64,000 nucleotides of DNA from Oricola sp. (GTDB lineage: Bacteria > Pseudomonadota > Alphaproteobacteria > Rhizobiales > Rhizobiaceae): the NCBI RefSeq assembly GCF_022763245.1, contig NZ_JALEGV010000040.1, forward strand, positions 186,001 through 250,000, in the 5' to 3' direction. Under the pieces are notes generated by a model. It made no database searches, was not told the DNA's origin, and saw only the letters and a list, made by a program, of their open reading frames with translations. Both the position numbers and the translations under genes were made by a program. Shown in pieces: positions 36,815-44,898 of the stretch; the stretch's first letter is position 1, and the number at the start of each line of letters is the position of its first letter.

Positions 36815-37246
36815 TCAGGCCGAGGCGATGTAGGACCGGATGTCCTCGGCTTCGCGCTCGATCTCCTCGATGCGCCGCTTGACGATGTCGCCGATCGAGA
36901 CCACGCCGACAAGCTTGCCGTCACGCTCGACAGGCAGGTGGCGGAAACGGCCCTGGGTCATCGTTTCCATCAGTTCGGGCACCGTGGATTCTTCGTGGCA
37001 GGTCCGCACCTTGGCCGTCATGAGCTCGGAAACGGGCCTGTCGAGCGTCTCCGGGCCGCCGCGATTGAGCGCACGGACGATGTCGCGCTCCGACAGAATG
37101 CCCTTGATCACCATGTCCGGCGTCGCCACCACCAGCGCGCCGACATTATGCGTTGCGAGCGCCTTCACGGCATCCTGTCCGGTGGCATCCAGCGGCAGGG
37201 TGAACACGTCCGCGCCCTTTTCGGCGAGTATGTGCTTGACCATCAT
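36815..37246 (-). CDS. CBS-domain pair protein
   Basis: The 143-residue protein consists of two CBS domains (about 10-65 and 75-130), which bind adenosyl nucleotides. Blocks include VFTLPLDATGQDAVKALATH, IKGILSERDIVRALNRGG, and GRFRHLPVERDGKLVGVVSI with GDIVKRRIEEIE. No effector domain is attached. Its function is unknown. ATGs at 37246 and 37243 are both possible. Confidence 0.9.
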   Translation of the reverse strand: MMVKHILAEKGADVFTLPLDATGQDAVKALATHNVGALVVATPDMVIKGILSERDIVRALNRGGPETLDRPVSELMTAKVRTCHEESTVPELMETMTQGRFRHLPVERDGKLVGVVSIGDIVKRRIEEIEREAEDIRSYIASA

Positions 37247-37321
37247 AGCGAATGTTCCTCCTCACATCGCCTGAAAGCATGCGCCGAAGGTCGAAGATTT
37301 GCAAGAACGGGTCACGCAGCG

Positions 37322-38062
37322 TCATTGGCGCCGGACGAAAAGCGGCACCAGCAGGAAGCCGGCGACGAGCCCGCCGATATGGGCTTCCCACGCGACCCCG
37401 TCCTCCCCCATGGCGCTGAAGAGATTGAGCCCGACCACGACGTTCATGACGATCCAGATGCCGAGGAACGGCAACACGCCGCGCGCGCGCAGGGACTGAA
37501 CAATGGACAGAAGCGGCCCGTCGAAACCGCGCCGGGGCACGCGGCGATTGGCGCGCAGACCGAAGCGCGCGGCCGCGCCCATGAACCCGGAGACGGCGCC
37601 GGACGCCCCGATCACGGGCACCGGGTCGCCGTAATAGACGGCGAGATGGGTGGCCGCCGCAAGCGCGGCCGTCACGACCCAGAACACAAGGCTGCGCCAC
37701 CACCCGATGCGGTATGCCAACGGCGAACCGAACACGCCCAGCCAGACCAGGTTGACGCCGAGATGCACCCAGTCGGCGTGCAGGAACGCGTAGGTGACGG
37801 GAGAAAACAACGTCGGCAGGTCGAGCACGAACATGTCCGGCGTGTAGCGAAGCGGAAAGAAGGCCGTCGCGACCAAAAGTTCGGTGTCCAGCCTCGGTGA
37901 CAGGACCTGCGTCCGCAGCAGGTGAACGGCGACGCAGATCAGCGACAGCATCACGATGGAGCCGTGCAGGTTGAAGACCGGCGGCGATGCAGCCGGTTCC
38001 TGCGGGCGTGGGAGTTCGGTGTCGGAAGCGTCGGGTGTGTCGTTTCGGGCGGGGTCGGTCAT
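37322..38062 (-). CDS. rhomboid family intramembrane serine protease
   Basis: The 246-residue membrane protein has the rhomboid active site: the serine in GASGAVSGFMG and the histidine in AWEAHIGGLVAGF, with six or more helices. HADWVHLGVNLVWLGVFG gives the conserved HxxxN box. The substrate is unknown. Upstream on the same strand lies an intrinsic terminator ending about 33 bases before the ATG, plus AGGAGGAAACCCTCC, which can fold on itself, so expression may be attenuated. Confidence 0.92.
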   Translation of the reverse strand: MTDPARNDTPDASDTELPRPQEPAASPPVFNLHGSIVMLSLICVAVHLLRTQVLSPRLDTELLVATAFFPLRYTPDMFVLDLPTLFSPVTYAFLHADWVHLGVNLVWLGVFGSPLAYRIGWWRSLVFWVVTAALAAATHLAVYYGDPVPVIGASGAVSGFMGAAARFGLRANRRVPRRGFDGPLLSIVQSLRARGVLPFLGIWIVMNVVVGLNLFSAMGEDGVAWEAHIGGLVAGFLLVPLFVRRQ

Positions 38063-38094
38063 GGCAGCCTTCGGAGGGTTTCCTCCTGATATCG

Positions 38095-38134
38095 CGTAAA
38101 AAGAAGGCCATTCAAGTCATTGACTTGAATGGCC
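38095..38134 (-). terminator. strong intrinsic terminator upstream of the rhomboid gene
   Basis: GGCCATTCAAGTCA and TGACTTGAATGGCC form a perfect 14-bp inverted repeat around one base (38106-38134). On the minus strand TTCTTTTTACG follows directly. No minus-strand coding gene precedes it, so it ends either a small RNA or an attenuated leader of the rhomboid gene. Confidence 0.85.
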
Positions 38135-38367
38135 TGGGCGAGTCCCCACCCACCAATTCGGTCCGTGCTGTGAAACGGGTCCGCGTGTTGACGAGACGGT
38201 CGCAAATCGGTGCCACGGCCGCAATCGAAACAACTCGTTAACCTTAACTCGCGGGCGCCGCCCCGTTGGCCCGAAAGATGCTTCAGTTAACAAAGGATGA
38301 ATGGAAACATGCCGGCATGTGCCAGCCTGGCACATGCGCGGAGGCGATCGACGGGGGCAACCGGAAC
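38135..38367. other. intergenic region between the rhomboid and PAS genes; possible small RNA or leader
   Basis: No credible coding gene lies here. On the minus strand it is transcribed into the terminator at 38095-38134 if a promoter exists; on the plus strand it holds the PAS gene promoter and leader, including GTTAACCTTAACTC near 38240. An upstream ATG at 38266 in frame with the PAS gene is possible but unlikely as the start. Confidence 0.4.
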
Positions 38368-39015
38368 ATGCGTCATGAGCAAACGCTGAGACTGTATTCT
38401 TACTGGAACGAGAAGCGTGCCGGCCGGCCGGCGCCGGACCGCTCCGAAATCGCGCCCGCCGCTCTCGGCGCCCTCCTCCCCTCGGTCATGCTCCTGGAAC
38501 GGGACAAGCGCGGCGACATCGTCATGCGGCTCGCGGGCAGCCAATTGTGCTCGCTTCGATGCACCGAGCTGCGCGACGCGTCGTTTGCGAGCCTGTTCAT
38601 CCCCGATTCGCGCACCGGCGTGCGCAAGATCCTGACTTCGCTGGAGAACGGCAACAGCGTCGTCGTGATGGACGTCTTCGCCCGGCGCACCGGCGGCTCG
38701 GGTTTCCGGCTCGAAATGGCCCTCTTCCCGCTTGCCGACGAGAAGGTCCGGATCCTGGGCATCGCGACGGCCAAGCGCACGCCCGAATGGTTCGGCCTCG
38801 TGCCGACCCAGCTCGAACTGCACGGGCTGCGCCACATCAACCCCGACGCGGACCTCGCCTTCCTCCAGAGCCGCCCCTCGATCCCGCTGCGAAACCGGTC
38901 GGAGGACACGCAGAACGCCTACCCCCACGGCCTACAGGTCATCAACGGAAAGGGCGTTTTCGGGCCCAAACGGGCCATGCGCGCCTTCCGTGTGCTGGAA
39001 GGCGGGAAGAAGTAA
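38368..39015 (+). CDS. PAS domain-containing protein (PF07310 type)
   Basis: The 215-residue product (from the ATG at 38368) matches the short alphaproteobacterial PAS family PF07310: TLRLYSYWNEKRAGRPAPDR, ALLPSVMLLERD, VMRLAGSQLCSL and EMALFPLADEKVRILGIATA. It has no output domain, so it may act as an accessory sensor. The in-frame ATG at 38266 would add 34 unlikely residues. The PilZ gene follows 118 bases downstream on the same strand. Confidence 0.82.
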   Translation: MRHEQTLRLYSYWNEKRAGRPAPDRSEIAPAALGALLPSVMLLERDKRGDIVMRLAGSQLCSLRCTELRDASFASLFIPDSRTGVRKILTSLENGNSVVVMDVFARRTGGSGFRLEMALFPLADEKVRILGIATAKRTPEWFGLVPTQLELHGLRHINPDADLAFLQSRPSIPLRNRSEDTQNAYPHGLQVINGKGVFGPKRAMRAFRVLEGGKK

Positions 39016-39133
39016 AAACACAGTTCAGACACTGCAAGATCTAGCATTGGAATTCGAGTGCGAATAACCGGCCGTTAACCAGACGCCCCCTATCTTTCGA
39101 CTGTCCTCTCTGTCGAACCGGTCTGACCCCATA

Positions 39134-39733
39134 ATGCTCGGCGCACAGCAACCCGTCTCAGATTACGATCGCCGCCAACACCAGCGCGTGCAAGTGATGC
39201 TGCATGGCCGGTTGATGCTGTCGGACCGGTCCGAGTATCGCTGCCAGGTCGTGGACATGTCGCCCGGCAGCGCGTTCTTCGCCACCGATGCTCCCGGCAA
39301 GATCGACGAGCGCGTCGTCGCCTATGTGGACCATATCGGCCGGCTGGAAGGCATTATCGCCCGCATCCGCACCGACGGCTTCGCGCTTCAGCTCAACACG
39401 ACGCCGCGCAAGAAGGCCAAGCTCGCCGCGCAGCTGACCTGGCTCGCCAACAAGCATGAGCTGGACCTTCCCGAGGATCGTCGCCACGAGCGCATTCTGC
39501 CGCGCAATCCGTCGGGCGTCCTGACGCTCGAGGACGGCCGGCAATATCGCTGCAGGATCATCGACTTGTCGGTCTCCGGCGCCGCCGTGGAGATCAATGT
39601 GCGGCCCGCGCTGGGCACGCAGGTCACGCTCGGCAACATGCGCGGCCAGGTCGTGCGCCATTTCGAGGACGGGATCGCCGTCGAATTCGCGGTCATTCAG
39701 CGTCGCGACACGTTGAAACAGTATCTCGGCTAG
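39134..39733 (+). CDS. tandem PilZ domain protein, putative c-di-GMP receptor
   Basis: The 199-residue protein contains two PilZ domains. The N-terminal one has RQHQR (RxxxR) and DMSPGS, where the final Gly of DxSxxG is replaced by Ser. The C-terminal one has RRHER and a full DLSVSG motif, so it should bind c-di-GMP. There is no membrane segment. A strong terminator follows at 39759, so it is probably a single-gene or PAS-PilZ transcript. The protease downstream is of a class controlled by c-di-GMP elsewhere. Confidence 0.87.
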   Translation: MLGAQQPVSDYDRRQHQRVQVMLHGRLMLSDRSEYRCQVVDMSPGSAFFATDAPGKIDERVVAYVDHIGRLEGIIARIRTDGFALQLNTTPRKKAKLAAQLTWLANKHELDLPEDRRHERILPRNPSGVLTLEDGRQYRCRIIDLSVSGAAVEINVRPALGTQVTLGNMRGQVVRHFEDGIAVEFAVIQRRDTLKQYLG

Positions 39734-39758
39734 GCTCTTTAGCCGACCTCCAGGGAAG

Positions 39759-39790
39759 GCGCCTCGCATCGCGGGGCGCTTTTCTTGTTT
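39759..39790 (+). terminator. intrinsic terminator after the PilZ gene
   Basis: GCGCCTCGC and GCGGGGCGC pair over nine positions (one G-T wobble) with a three-base loop, followed by TTTTCTTGTTT on the plus strand, 26 bases after the PilZ stop. Confidence 0.85.
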
Positions 39791-39832
39791 GAGCGACCGC
39801 ACTCGAAGCCAGCCGGCCGATCCGTCGCATTT

Positions 39833-39903
39833 GAATCAAATCTTGCGCGAATTCAAATCGAGTTTGTCGCGTCTTTGATCCGCTTTCGATTCGTTTGTGA
39901 ATC
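39833..39903. promoter_or_regulatory. cluster of three GANTC (CcrM) sites
   Basis: GAATC at 39833, GATTC at 39888 and GAATC at 39899 lie within 71 bases of AT-richer DNA upstream of the LapG-like protease gene. GANTC is the CcrM methylation target of alphaproteobacteria, and clusters occur in cell-cycle-regulated promoters. A regulatory role here is inference. Confidence 0.4.
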
Positions 39904-39986
39904 GACTTTGCCTCAAACACCGCTGCCCGCCTTCGTTCTACCTCAAACAGTTCATGCCATCGTTACGTCACTTGGGAGACGGTGGA

Positions 39987-40592
39987 ATGGACGGACAGGG
40001 AAAGAAATCCCGCTTGCGGGCGACGAGCGTGGCTTCGGTCATGCTGTTGTGCGGGACGATAGGCGCGCTTGCCGCGCCGATGACGACGGGGCGCATCACC
40101 AGCCAGCCCATCGGGCATTACGAATTTTGCCAGCAGGCGCCGGCGGAGTGCCGGGCGACGGGCCGCAATGTCGCGCCCGACCGCATGACCACGAAGGCGT
40201 GGGCGACGATGGTCGAGATCAACGACCGCGTGAACACGACGATCATTCCGCGCACCGACATGGAAATGTGGGGCAAGGAAGAGATCTGGTCCTATCCGGT
40301 CAAGTATGGCGACTGCGAAGACTACGTCCTCCTGAAGCGCCACGAGCTCATCGGCGCCGGCTTCAAGCCGTCGAACCTGCTGATCACCGTCGTGCTGCAG
40401 CCGAATGGCGACGGCCACGCGGTGCTGACCGTGCGCACGGATCAGGGCGACTTCATTCTGGACAATCTCGTCAGCTCGGTGATGGACTGGCGCGATACGC
40501 GATACCGCTATCTGAAACGCCAGTCGGTCGCCAATGCCGGCAAATGGGTCGACATCGTCGACGAGCGCAGAAACGTCGCGAGCAGTTTCTGA
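39987..40592 (+). CDS. bacterial transglutaminase-like cysteine proteinase (BTLCP, LapG-like)
   Basis: The 201-residue protein has a signal peptide (MDGQGKKSRLRATSVASVML to about LAAPM) and the BTLCP catalytic triad: Cys in YGDCEDYVLLKRHEL, His in GDGHAVLTV, and Asp in GDFILDNL. The family includes LapG, a periplasmic protease that releases adhesins under c-di-GMP control. No LapD is adjacent, so that circuit is unproven. The ATG at 39987 is chosen for GGAG nearby and for the signal peptide; ATGs upstream are possible. A perfect terminator follows. Confidence 0.88.
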   Translation: MDGQGKKSRLRATSVASVMLLCGTIGALAAPMTTGRITSQPIGHYEFCQQAPAECRATGRNVAPDRMTTKAWATMVEINDRVNTTIIPRTDMEMWGKEEIWSYPVKYGDCEDYVLLKRHELIGAGFKPSNLLITVVLQPNGDGHAVLTVRTDQGDFILDNLVSSVMDWRDTRYRYLKRQSVANAGKWVDIVDERRNVASSF

Positions 40593-40655
40593 GAACAAGG
40601 AATACAGGTCCCCGGTCGAGTCCCCAAACCATCCCATCCCCAACGACCGGGTCAG

Positions 40656-40690
40656 GAGCCGGCCATCCCAGATGGCCGGCTCTTTCTTTT
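40656..40690 (+). terminator. intrinsic terminator after the BTLCP gene
   Basis: GAGCCGGCCATC and GATGGCCGGCTC form a perfect stem with a CCA loop, followed by TTTCTTTT on the plus strand, about 65 bases after the BTLCP stop. Confidence 0.92.
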
Positions 40691-40691
40691 G

Positions 40692-41225
40692 TCAGGCCTC
40701 GGCGCGGCGGAGGCCCGCGGCGAAGCGCCGGGCGTTTTCCACGTAATGGGCGGCCGAATCGCGCAGCGCCTGGATGGCGGCGTCGTCGAGCGTGCGCGCC
40801 ACGCGCGCCGGCGATCCGATGATCAGGCTGCCGTCGGGAAACGACTTGCCCTCGGTGACGAGCGCCCCTGCCCCGACGAGGCAATTCGCGCCGATGCGCG
40901 CGCCGTTCAGCACGATCGCGCCGATGCCGATCAGGCTGTTGTTGCCCACCGTGCAGCCATGCAGCATCGCGCGGTGCCCGATCGTGCATCCCTCGCCGAG
41001 CGTCAGCGGGAAGCCCATGTCGGTGTGCATGACGCAGTGCTCCTGCACGTTGGTGCGTGCGCCGATGGTGATGCGCTCATTGTCGCCGCGCAGGACGCAG
41101 CCGAACCAGACGCTCGAGTCCTCGCCGAGTTCCACATTGCCGATGACGCGGGCGTCCTCGGCGACGAAGGCAGCGCCGATGCCCGCCTGTTCGGGCGTCG
41201 TTCCGTCCAGTGTGTAGAGCGTCAT
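40692..41225 (-). CDS. gamma-class carbonic anhydrase family protein
   Basis: The 177-residue protein is a left-handed beta-helix trimer subunit with hexapeptide repeats ([20 protein letters not shown]). The zinc-ligand histidines lie in [10 protein letters not shown] and [15 protein letters not shown], as in YrdA/PaaY-type proteins. Activity in this subgroup varies, so carbonic anhydrase function is likely but not certain. It is 60 bases downstream of the small membrane protein gene at 41286. Confidence 0.9.
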   Translation of the reverse strand: MTLYTLDGTTPEQAGIGAAFVAEDARVIGNVELGEDSSVWFGCVLRGDNERITIGARTNVQEHCVMHTDMGFPLTLGEGCTIGHRAMLHGCTVGNNSLIGIGAIVLNGARIGANCLVGAGALVTEGKSFPDGSLIIGSPARVARTLDDAAIQALRDSAAHYVENARRFAAGLRRAEA

Positions 41226-41285
41226 GCGCCTCCCCCAAGCCTCTCGTTGCGGTCAGCGCCCGTCTTCCCACGCGCCGTCCGCAGC

Positions 41286-41591
41286 TTACAAGAGCGCCCG
41301 CGCGCTTTCCACGGCGACGACGCCGAGCGCGCCGCTCCACAGGAAGATGAGACCCGTCAGAGCGAAGGCGCTGCCGGCCCGGCGCGCCGCGGTCTCGGCG
41401 CCCGCATGCTCGAAGGCGCGCATCAGCAGTGCCGGCCCGGCGCAGCAATAGATTGTGAAGGCCGCGAACAGGCCGATTCTGTCGAGCGTGTCCCTGTCGA
41501 AGGCCGGCGTGAAACCCGCCAGCCCGCGGGCAAGGTGAAAGAACGACAGCGAAACCGCCACCCCGGTCGCCAGCACCATCAATGCCATCAT
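41286..41591 (-). CDS. small membrane protein, three to four helices, unknown function
   Basis: The 101-residue product has hydrophobic stretches near residues 2-20 (MALMVLATGVAVSLSF), 42-60 (GLFAAFTIYCCAGPALLM) and 75-98 (AFALTGLIFLWSGALGVVAV). I do not recognise a named family, though the composition and length fit conserved Rhizobiales proteins of unknown function. It is probably co-transcribed with the gamma-carbonic anhydrase downstream. ATGs at 41591 and 41588 are both possible. Confidence 0.7.
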   Translation of the reverse strand: MMALMVLATGVAVSLSFFHLARGLAGFTPAFDRDTLDRIGLFAAFTIYCCAGPALLMRAFEHAGAETAARRAGSAFALTGLIFLWSGALGVVAVESARALL

Positions 41592-41693
41592 CCACGCATC
41601 TCCCGATTTACCGAATGTTTACCATAACGGTGTCGAGTGATGCACGTTCGATGCCAGATCGAATGTGCCATTTCGGGTCACGTGGAAGGTACC

Positions 41694-42449
41694 ATGCCAG
41701 CGATTGCGGCGAGCGCCGACGAGGAATACGACATCCGCAAGGGCATATCGGGCATCGCCTACCGCCTTTTCATCGGCTTCGGCGTGCTTGCGCTGCTGTC
41801 TGTCGCGATTCTAATCGCCGGCAAGCTCTACGGCCGGTCCCTGGTGCATGCCGGCCACACATCCGCGACACAGCGCTTCCAGGTCACCATCGACGGCGAC
41901 ACCGTCTCGGCACCGGCCAACATGATTCGCATCGAGGCGCAGCGGCGCGACGGCCCTTCAAGCCGCCTCGACCTCTATGTCCACTGGCCCACCCTTTCGG
42001 GCTTTCGCGACAATCTCGCCCGCGCGTTCAACGACATCGAACCGGCGACCAATTCGATCGTCTTCGCCTCGCTTCTCCAGCGCGCCACGACCGCCGACAT
42101 GGCGGGCCGCTTCGACGCGGTCTATCGCAACGTGATGGTCGGGCCGATCACCGATGCCGGAGACGGATTGATGCGGGCGCGTCTTTCGCCCGAACATGGC
42201 TATGTCGACGAATATGTCGTCTTCGGTCCGCCGGACCGGGTCACCGGCCGCCGCTTCGTCGTGCGCTGCCAGGACGCCGAGGCCACGGCGCAGACCGTCG
42301 TCGCACCCTGCGAGACGGAAATCCATCTCGGCGAGACGCTGACGGCGGAAATACGCTTTCCGTTGCGGCTTCTTGGGGATTGGCGCGAGCTGAATGCCGA
42401 ATTGCCGGCATTCCTCGACAGCCTTCTGGTCGGACAGGGCCGCCCGTAA
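41694..42449 (+). CDS. membrane-anchored protein of unknown function
   Basis: The 251-residue product has one transmembrane helix (about residues 22-44, FIGFGVLALLSVAILIAGKL) and a large periplasmic domain with DLYVHWPTLSGFRDNLARAF, an even spread of Asp/Arg and two cysteines (VVRCQDAEA and VVAPCETEI) that could form a disulfide. No named domain is recognised. GGAAGG lies six bases before the ATG at 41694. It converges on the DUF3126 gene seven bases away. Confidence 0.7.
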   Translation: MPAIAASADEEYDIRKGISGIAYRLFIGFGVLALLSVAILIAGKLYGRSLVHAGHTSATQRFQVTIDGDTVSAPANMIRIEAQRRDGPSSRLDLYVHWPTLSGFRDNLARAFNDIEPATNSIVFASLLQRATTADMAGRFDAVYRNVMVGPITDAGDGLMRARLSPEHGYVDEYVVFGPPDRVTGRRFVVRCQDAEATAQTVVAPCETEIHLGETLTAEIRFPLRLLGDWRELNAELPAFLDSLLVGQGRP

Positions 42450-42456
42450 GCGGGCC

Positions 42457-42672
42457 TTATTCTTCTTCCAGGTCGAAATCGAGGATGGACATCGACAGGT
42501 CGTAGGAGACCTCGCCCTCGTCCTCGATGCGGGTCACGATGCCGAGGAATTCCTCGCCGATATAGAGCTCTGCCGAATCCTTGATTCGCGGACGCGGTTT
42601 GACCGCCAGCGTCGCGTTGCCGAAGGTTCTCTGGAAAAAGCGCGACAGTTTCGACAGTTCTTCGGGTGTCAC
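42457..42672 (-). CDS. DUF3126 family protein
   Basis: A 71-residue acidic protein of an alphaproteobacterial family without known function. It reads VTPEELSKLSRFFQRTFGN, then KPRPRIKDSAELYIGEEFLG, and a very acidic C-terminus (LDFDLEEE). The start is GTG at 42672 because AAGGAG sits eight bases upstream; the 20 residues further upstream are not like the family. It follows cysE on the same strand after 138 bases. Confidence 0.83.
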   Translation of the reverse strand: MTPEELSKLSRFFQRTFGNATLAVKPRPRIKDSAELYIGEEFLGIVTRIEDEGEVSYDLSMSILDFDLEEE

Positions 42673-42810
42673 GGAACGGCTCCTTGCCAATGATTGTGAT
42701 TGTCTTTTTGCGTAGGGCGGCACGCAAAACACGAATGCGTGGCGGGCGCAAGCCTTGCCGCCGCCCTGCCCGCCGCGCGCAGGCCTCGCGTCAGTGAATG
42801 CCGGTGCGGA

Positions 42811-43665
42811 TCAGTCCGATTCGAGGAGCTGGTCCATCGCCCGCGAGGGCTCGTCGCAACCGGAGGCGCCGACGAGGCGCGCCGGCACGCCGGCAACCGT
42901 CATCGACGGCGGCACGTCCTTCAGGACGACCGAGCCCGCGGCGACCTTGCTGCAATTGCCGATCCTGATGTTGCCGAGGATCTTCGATCCCGCGCCGAGC
43001 AGCACGCCGTCGCCGATCTTCGGATGGCGATCGCTGCCCTCCTTGCCGGTCCCGCCGAGCGTGACGGAATGCAGGATCGAGACATTGTCCCCGATCACCG
43101 CCGTCTCGCCGACGACCAGCCCGGTGGCATGGTCGAGGAAGATGCCCTTGCCGATGCGCGCGACCGGATTGATGTCGGTCTGGAACACGGCCGAGGAGCG
43201 GCTCTGCAGATAGAGGGCGAAATCCTTGCGGCCCTGCTTGTAGAGCCAGTGCGCCAGCCGGTGCGTCTGGATCGCGTGGAAGCCCTTGAAATAGAGAAGC
43301 GGCTCCAGGAACCGCGTGCATGCCGGATCGCGGTCGTAGACGGCCTGCATGTCGACGCGCACCACGTCGCGCCAGGACGGATCGTCCTCCAGCATGGCGC
43401 GGAAGGACTGGCGCAGCAGCACCGCGCTCATGTCCGGATGGTCGAGACGTTCCGAGATGCGGTAGATGACCGCTTCTTCCAGCGACTGCTGGTTGATGAT
43501 CGTCGACAGCATGAAGGCGCCGAGCGCCCTGTCGTTGGCGATCGCGGCTTCGGCGTCCTGACGCACGGCGTACCAGATCGGGTCCACCGCCTCGAGTTGC
43601 GCCGTTCCGGCGGTTTTCTTGTGCTGGGCCATGCGGGCCTCCGTCAGCTTGATCTCAGACGCCAT
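42811..43665 (-). CDS. cysE: serine O-acetyltransferase CysE
   Basis: CysE makes O-acetylserine from serine and acetyl-CoA, the committed step of cysteine synthesis. The 284-residue protein has an all-helical N-terminal half and the hexapeptide beta helix with DHATGLVVGETAVIGDNVSI, then LHSVTLGGTGK, with the active-site His and Asp. The C-terminus (GCDEPSRAMDQLLESD) is longer than in E. coli. The ATG at 43665 is preferred; an internal ATG at 43632 also exists. Confidence 0.95.
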   Translation of the reverse strand: MASEIKLTEARMAQHKKTAGTAQLEAVDPIWYAVRQDAEAAIANDRALGAFMLSTIINQQSLEEAVIYRISERLDHPDMSAVLLRQSFRAMLEDDPSWRDVVRVDMQAVYDRDPACTRFLEPLLYFKGFHAIQTHRLAHWLYKQGRKDFALYLQSRSSAVFQTDINPVARIGKGIFLDHATGLVVGETAVIGDNVSILHSVTLGGTGKEGSDRHPKIGDGVLLGAGSKILGNIRIGNCSKVAAGSVVLKDVPPSMTVAGVPARLVGASGCDEPSRAMDQLLESD

Positions 43666-43735
43666 AAATAGCCTATCGGCGGCGATTTTTAAACGCGCCG
43701 CTTTCAACTCTTCGCGACAGTCGGAAAATGCGCGG

Positions 43736-44491
43736 TTAATGCGCCGCGAGAAACTCCAGCACGCCGCGCTTGAAGACACGGTCGCCCACGGCCAGCATGT
43801 GGTCGCGGCCGGGAATGTCCATCGCGGTGGCGTTCGGCATCAGGGCGGCGAGTTCCTGGCCCGAGCCGGCGATGTCGTCCTTCGTGCCGACGGCGATCAG
43901 CGCCGGCGCCTTGATCGCGCCCGCCTGTTCCGGCGAAAGCTTCTTGCGCGACGTCTCGATGCATGCCGCCAGCGCGAGGCGGTCGCTGCCGGTCTGGTCG
44001 GCGAAGGCGCGGAACATGCGCGGGCGATCCTCCGTCACCACGTCGATGGACGGCGCGCGCAGCGCGTCGGCGATGCCCTCCCAGCCGCCGAGCCCTTCGA
44101 CCATGCCGATGCCCAGGCCGCCAAAGACGACCGAGCGGACCCGGTCCGGTGCCGCCAGCGACATGAAGGCGCTGATGCGCGCGCCCATCGAATAGCCCAT
44201 CACATGGGCGGTCTCGATGCGAAGATGGGTCAGCAGCGCGACCGCGTCGCCGGCCATGGCTTCGGGCTCGTAGGCCTGCCTGTCATGCGGCTTGTCGCTC
44301 TCGCCATGGCCGCGATTGTCGATCGCGATGACGCGGTATCCGGCCTCTCCCAGCGTCTTCAGCCAGCCGGGCCCGACCCAGTTGACGGACTTGTTGGAGG
44401 CGAAGCCGTGAATGAGCAGGATCGGCTCGCCGGCCGGCTCGCCTTCGTCGAAATATGCGAGGTTCAGATTGTCGTGCTGGAAATGGGGCAT
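43736..44491 (-). CDS. alpha/beta hydrolase
   Basis: The 251-residue protein is a soluble alpha/beta hydrolase: ILLIHGFASNKSVNW (oxyanion region), IDNRGHGESDKP, nucleophile MGYSMGARISAF, the acid in GTKDDIAGSG and the catalytic His in PGRDHMLAVGD. The substrate is unknown. The region between it and cysE (70 bases) has no strong terminator, so they may be co-transcribed. It is divergent from the zinc-finger gene. Confidence 0.88.
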   Translation of the reverse strand: MPHFQHDNLNLAYFDEGEPAGEPILLIHGFASNKSVNWVGPGWLKTLGEAGYRVIAIDNRGHGESDKPHDRQAYEPEAMAGDAVALLTHLRIETAHVMGYSMGARISAFMSLAAPDRVRSVVFGGLGIGMVEGLGGWEGIADALRAPSIDVVTEDRPRMFRAFADQTGSDRLALAACIETSRKKLSPEQAGAIKAPALIAVGTKDDIAGSGQELAALMPNATAMDIPGRDHMLAVGDRVFKRGVLEFLAAH

Positions 44492-44616
44492 CGCTTCTTG
44501 TGATCCGTCAAAACGCAGGCCAGAGAGTTGTCGCGACTGGCTACCAATTCCCGTTTCAAGTCGCTAGTGTGGGCGCAGACATTGGCACACAGATAGGTTT
44601 CGCGCGAAGGACGACC

Positions 44617-44865
44617 ATGGCAGGCCACGCAACACCCCATTTCCAGAACGACGCCGGACACGCCAAGATCGAGATCGGCGTGAAGGAATTCATGTGCGTC
44701 GGCGCGCTGCCGCCGTTCGACCATCCGCATGTCTTTCTCGACATGGGCGACGACAGCGAAAAAGTCTGTCCCTATTGCTCCACGCTCTTCGTCTACAATC
44801 CCGCGCTCGCCGCCGAGGAAACCGTTCCGACCGGCTGCATCTACGAGACGCGCGACGCCGCCTGA
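44617..44865 (+). CDS. zinc-finger (zf-CHCC) protein homologous to complex I subunit NDUFS6
   Basis: The 82-residue protein matches the zf-CHCC family of mitochondrial NDUFS6 and its alphaproteobacterial counterparts. The metal site is visible as Cys in EFMCVGALPP, His in FDHPHVFLDMG, and CPYCSTLFVY. The family supports complex I assembly or Fe-S binding in mitochondria; a role in bacterial complex I is inference. GAAGGA lies seven bases before the ATG at 44617. The monooxygenase gene starts 33 bases downstream. Confidence 0.85.
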   Translation: MAGHATPHFQNDAGHAKIEIGVKEFMCVGALPPFDHPHVFLDMGDDSEKVCPYCSTLFVYNPALAAEETVPTGCIYETRDAA

Positions 44866-44898
44866 TCCCTCCCTCCAACGCCGGATTGCCAGCCAGCA

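Noticed and set aside
36807-36821. Small GGCCTG/CAGGCC hairpin between the patatin and CBS genes
   Set aside because: Six-base stem without a T-run, overlapping the CBS stop; not a convincing terminator.
39096-39117. TTCGAC/GTCGAA inverted repeat upstream of the PilZ gene
   Set aside because: Only six matching bases with a ten-base gap; too likely by chance to call an operator.
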